The position numbers and the translations under genes were made by a program. Source: Thermofilum sp. (lineage in GTDB: Archaea > Thermoproteota > Thermoprotei > Thermofilales > Thermofilaceae). Taken from it: a stretch of DNA of 6,227 bases. The notes beneath the pieces were generated by a model. The model searched no databases, had not been told where the DNA came from, and worked only from the letters and a program-made list of their open reading frames with translations. Each line of letters opens with the position of its first letter. Positions within the stretch are counted from its first letter, which is position 1. Positions 4,054 through 6,227 of this stretch are shown here, piece by piece. The stretch is taken from positions 1 to 6,227 of the forward strand of contig JAJHRM010000155.1 in NCBI GenBank assembly GCA_020832965.1. Direction: 5' to 3'.

Positions 4054-6227
4054 AGGTTCATCCAGCAGCTCGGGAACCGATCCTTCCAAGTTGGGGGATG
4101 CGCGCGCCGCAAGCGCGTACGATCGGTTAGTTAGCAGCGCTTTCAATGGAGTTGTAGAGCGGTTGGAGAAGCTCGAGGAGGGTGTTGTCGTTTTAGCTCC
4201 TTGCGGCTGCTCGAGAGCTGAGCTGCTCAAGCGACTTTTGAAGCCGGGAGAGCAGGTCTTCGCTAGAGCTTACGTTTACAGGGAGAGCCTGGAGCGGAAG
4301 CTTTCCTTCAGGGAGAGGGTGAAGGAGGTTGAGGAGTACGTTGAAGAGTACAGGAGCTTGGAAGAGCTCATCAAAGAGCTGAAGGGGTGGAGCGGCGGGC
4401 GCGTAGCTGTCGTACCGGAGAGCTCGTGCGAAGCTGTCGCGTTGAAGCAGATGCTCGAGAAGGAGGCGCCGAACCTGCGCGTCCAGCTCCTCTACCTCCC
4501 CCAGCTCTACAGGGAAGCCGCTGAAGGGTACAGCGAGAACGTGAAGAACCTCGCTAAAGTGGAACACTCGAGCCTGGGGAAAGCCTACGGGTGCGAAGCT
4601 GAGGGCTACTCTTCAACCCTCTTGAGGGAGTGGGGAGAGCAGCTGGAGAAGCTGGAGGAGGCGAAGGAAGCGGTACTGAGGCTGAGCCCCGGCAGGCTGG
4701 GCTTGAGTGACTACCTGAGGGATGTCGGGGTTAAGGCGCTCGCCGAGCTCGGCGCCGCGGTTTTCGGTGTGCCTGTAGCGCTCGCTATGGAGCGCGTGTT
4801 AAGGCCTGTTGCGCAGCTCAGCCTCAGCGGAGCCGCTTCAGCGCTTCTGGATAGAGTGCGCAAGATCCCTTCCGGGCGGGTTGAGGAGCTGGTTTCGAGA
4901 GTTCTCGTTAGCCTAGCGAAGCCCGAGGCTAGGGATAAGGTCGCCGAAGGCTTGGCGAGGTTCATCGCGTCGGCTAGAGGCGCGGCGCGCCACCTGGATG
5001 GAGGGTGGCTGGAGGATGCGCTGGAGACCGTGTGGGATCAGGTCGCGCTGGAGTGGGGCATGGACGTCTCCACCTTCAAGACCATTGTGAGAAATTTCGC
5101 GAAGCTTGCGAACGGCGAGCTCGTCACGAGAGAGGAGCTGAGGGTCGAGCTGGGGAAGCTGCTGGGCGAAGAAGCCGAGAAAATTCTCAAACCGTTGATC
5201 GAGGAGCAGCTCGAAAAAGCGTGGGAGGGGCTGAGGAAAGAGCTGGAGGAGCTGAAGCTGAAAGTGAAGGAGGTGAATGATCAATTCAAGCTCGGCATCC
5301 CGCTGCTCTACCTCGAGGATGTGGAAGGGAGAAAGCTTTACGACAACTTTGTGGTGAGGGAGGGTAAACCGATGATCGAGAGCAAGGAGCGTGAACAGGA
5401 GTTCTTCGTGGAGCTGGTTACTGCCGGCCGCTTCGAGGAGTTGGCGGGGGAGGTTTTGGAGAGGTTGGGCGGGAGCGGCTTCGTGGTGCTCGTGGGGCCG
5501 AAGGGTGTCGGTAAGTCGGCGCTAGCGGCGTACGCGGTTTGGCTGGCTCTGCGCGACGGGTTCGCGGACGCCGCTGTGCGCGTGAGCGGGATGGAGAGGG
5601 GGGAGAGCTTGAAGCTCAAGCGGCTCGCGGAAAACGTGAGTCGGGGGAGGCTCATCGCAGTCTACGACCCATCCCCGCTTCACGCTTACTACGAGCCGGG
5701 AGCTTACGCGCACGAAGTGCGGGAAGCCTTCGAGAGGAGCTCTGTGGGTAGCTTCCTGGTCGAGGAGACGCTGCGGGAGCTCCTCGCGCTGAAGGGCGTG
5801 GAGCGGATGAACGTGCTCGTCGTACTACCCGACGACATCTACCAGAGCTTGATCGAGCGGAACCCGGAGCTTAAGGACAAGCTCAAGCGCTACACGCTAC
5901 GCGTCGACCTACGCGACCCCCAGTTCCTCGAGGAGGTCGTTAAAGCGTACTCGGGTTGCGCCGGCAGCTTCAAGGAGCTGGCTGAAAGCATCGCGAAGTT
6001 CGAGGGCGGCTACACGCTCGTCGCCAAGTACGCAGGCTTAACGCTCCGCGAGAAGGAGTGCAGCATGGAAGACGTTCGAAAGACCCTCGAGGAGGCGAGG
6101 GGGAAGCCGAAGCTCTTCCTCGCGTACTACCTGTGGAGCGTCCTCCTCAAGGGTAGTGGGGATCTGGCGATGATGGCGGCTGCCCCCCTAATCCTCCACG
6201 CTGCTTACGGTCCAATACCGGAGGGTG
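4049..6227 (+). CDS. Large P-loop NTPase (STAND/AAA-like), truncated by the window's right edge
   Basis: At least 726 residues, open at the right edge. I chose GTG 4049, four bases after the upstream stop; GTG 4028, overlapping the TraB-like gene by 17 bases, is also possible. A Walker A motif, GPKGVGKS (483-490), follows a strand FVVLV. GRLIAVYDPS (533-542) is the likely Walker B with D540, and NVLVVLPDD (588-596) may be a sensor-1 strand. A helical region and the start of a possible winged-helix or helical bundle (about 640-726) follow, as in STAND and archaeal ATPases. Upstream, residues 45-60 (GVVVLAPCGCSRAELL) and 118-124 (RVAVVPE) suggest a Rossmann-like domain. About 190-400 is mostly helical, ending in a probable coiled coil (about 381-410). 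No signal peptide or clear membrane span. Co-transcription with the TraB-like gene is likely. STAND NTPases are signalling switches; the ligand and effector here are unknown. Confidence 0.72.
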   Translation, partial: MQGSSSSSGTDPSKLGDARAASAYDRLVSSAFNGVVERLEKLEEGVVVLAPCGCSRAELLKRLLKPGEQVFARAYVYRESLERKLSFRERVKEVEEYVEEYRSLEELIKELKGWSGGRVAVVPESSCEAVALKQMLEKEAPNLRVQLLYLPQLYREAAEGYSENVKNLAKVEHSSLGKAYGCEAEGYSSTLLREWGEQLEKLEEAKEAVLRLSPGRLGLSDYLRDVGVKALAELGAAVFGVPVALAMERVLRPVAQLSLSGAASALLDRVRKIPSGRVEELVSRVLVSLAKPEARDKVAEGLARFIASARGAARHLDGGWLEDALETVWDQVALEWGMDVSTFKTIVRNFAKLANGELVTREELRVELGKLLGEEAEKILKPLIEEQLEKAWEGLRKELEELKLKVKEVNDQFKLGIPLLYLEDVEGRKLYDNFVVREGKPMIESKEREQEFFVELVTAGRFEELAGEVLERLGGSGFVVLVGPKGVGKSALAAYAVWLALRDGFADAAVRVSGMERGESLKLKRLAENVSRGRLIAVYDPSPLHAYYEPGAYAHEVREAFERSSVGSFLVEETLRELLALKGVERMNVLVVLPDDIYQSLIERNPELKDKLKRYTLRVDLRDPQFLEEVVKAYSGCAGSFKELAESIAKFEGGYTLVAKYAGLTLREKECSMEDVRKTLEEARGKPKLFLAYYLWSVLLKGSGDLAMMAAAPLILHAAYGPIPEG

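Noticed and set aside
3322..4170. TraB-like gene and NTPase as one gene split by a frameshift
   Set aside because: Each frame has its own plausible end and start, the TraB-like protein is complete through its second GxxH and final helix, and the short junction similarity looks like duplication rather than continuity.
4731..4860. Hydrophobic stretch in the NTPase (about residues 228-268) as a membrane segment
   Set aside because: The Ala/Val/Leu-rich run is interrupted by Glu and Arg at regular spacing, which fits amphipathic helices better than a membrane span.
4193..5655. Several minus-strand and +1/+2 open frames over the NTPase gene
   Set aside because: High GC removes stop codons from all frames. 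Only the frame starting at 4049 carries Walker motifs, hyperthermophile-like composition and continuity to the window edge.

Overview
The window looks like chromosomal DNA of a hyperthermophilic archaeon, most likely Thermoproteota (crenarchaeal, Thermofilum- or Thermoproteus-like). The support is: Glu/Arg/Lys-rich proteins with near-complete GC at third codon positions in the flanks, heavy use of AGG/AGC codons, GTG and TTG starts, and TATA-like boxes about 25-40 bases upstream of starts with little or no leader. The lineage is inferred from style only. No rRNA, tRNA or CRISPR array is visible.

Layout. Positions 1-704 hold two small, divergently transcribed GC-rich genes of unknown function (35-352 on the minus strand, 441-704 on the plus strand), with their promoters back to back. 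Positions about 703-3094 form a distinctly AT-richer block with two convergent genes. One is a TcmP-type SAM-dependent methyltransferase-like protein (782-2008, +). The other is a radical SAM protein of the spore photoproduct lyase/SplB-like type with a CX3CX2C cluster motif (2023-3051, -). The two stops are 14 bases apart, and an 8-base direct repeat (AACGTTTA) lies at each edge of the block. TcmP proteins are known as frequent neighbours of three-Cys-motif proteins, so this looks like a transferred two-gene cassette. Its biochemical role is not established; nucleic-acid modification, possibly for defence, is an inference.

From 3322 the composition returns to GC-rich. A compact TraB/PrgY-like protein (3322-4044) carries two GxxH motifs separated by a transmembrane hairpin. 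Four bases after its stop begins a long gene (4049 to beyond the right edge, at least 726 codons) for a P-loop NTPase with STAND/AAA-like architecture, preceded by about 480 residues of unassigned, mostly helical sequence. These two probably form one transcription unit and could be a membrane-associated sensor/effector pair.

The best candidates for something undescribed are the TcmP/radical SAM cassette and the TraB-like/NTPase operon. Neither function can be proved from this sequence alone.
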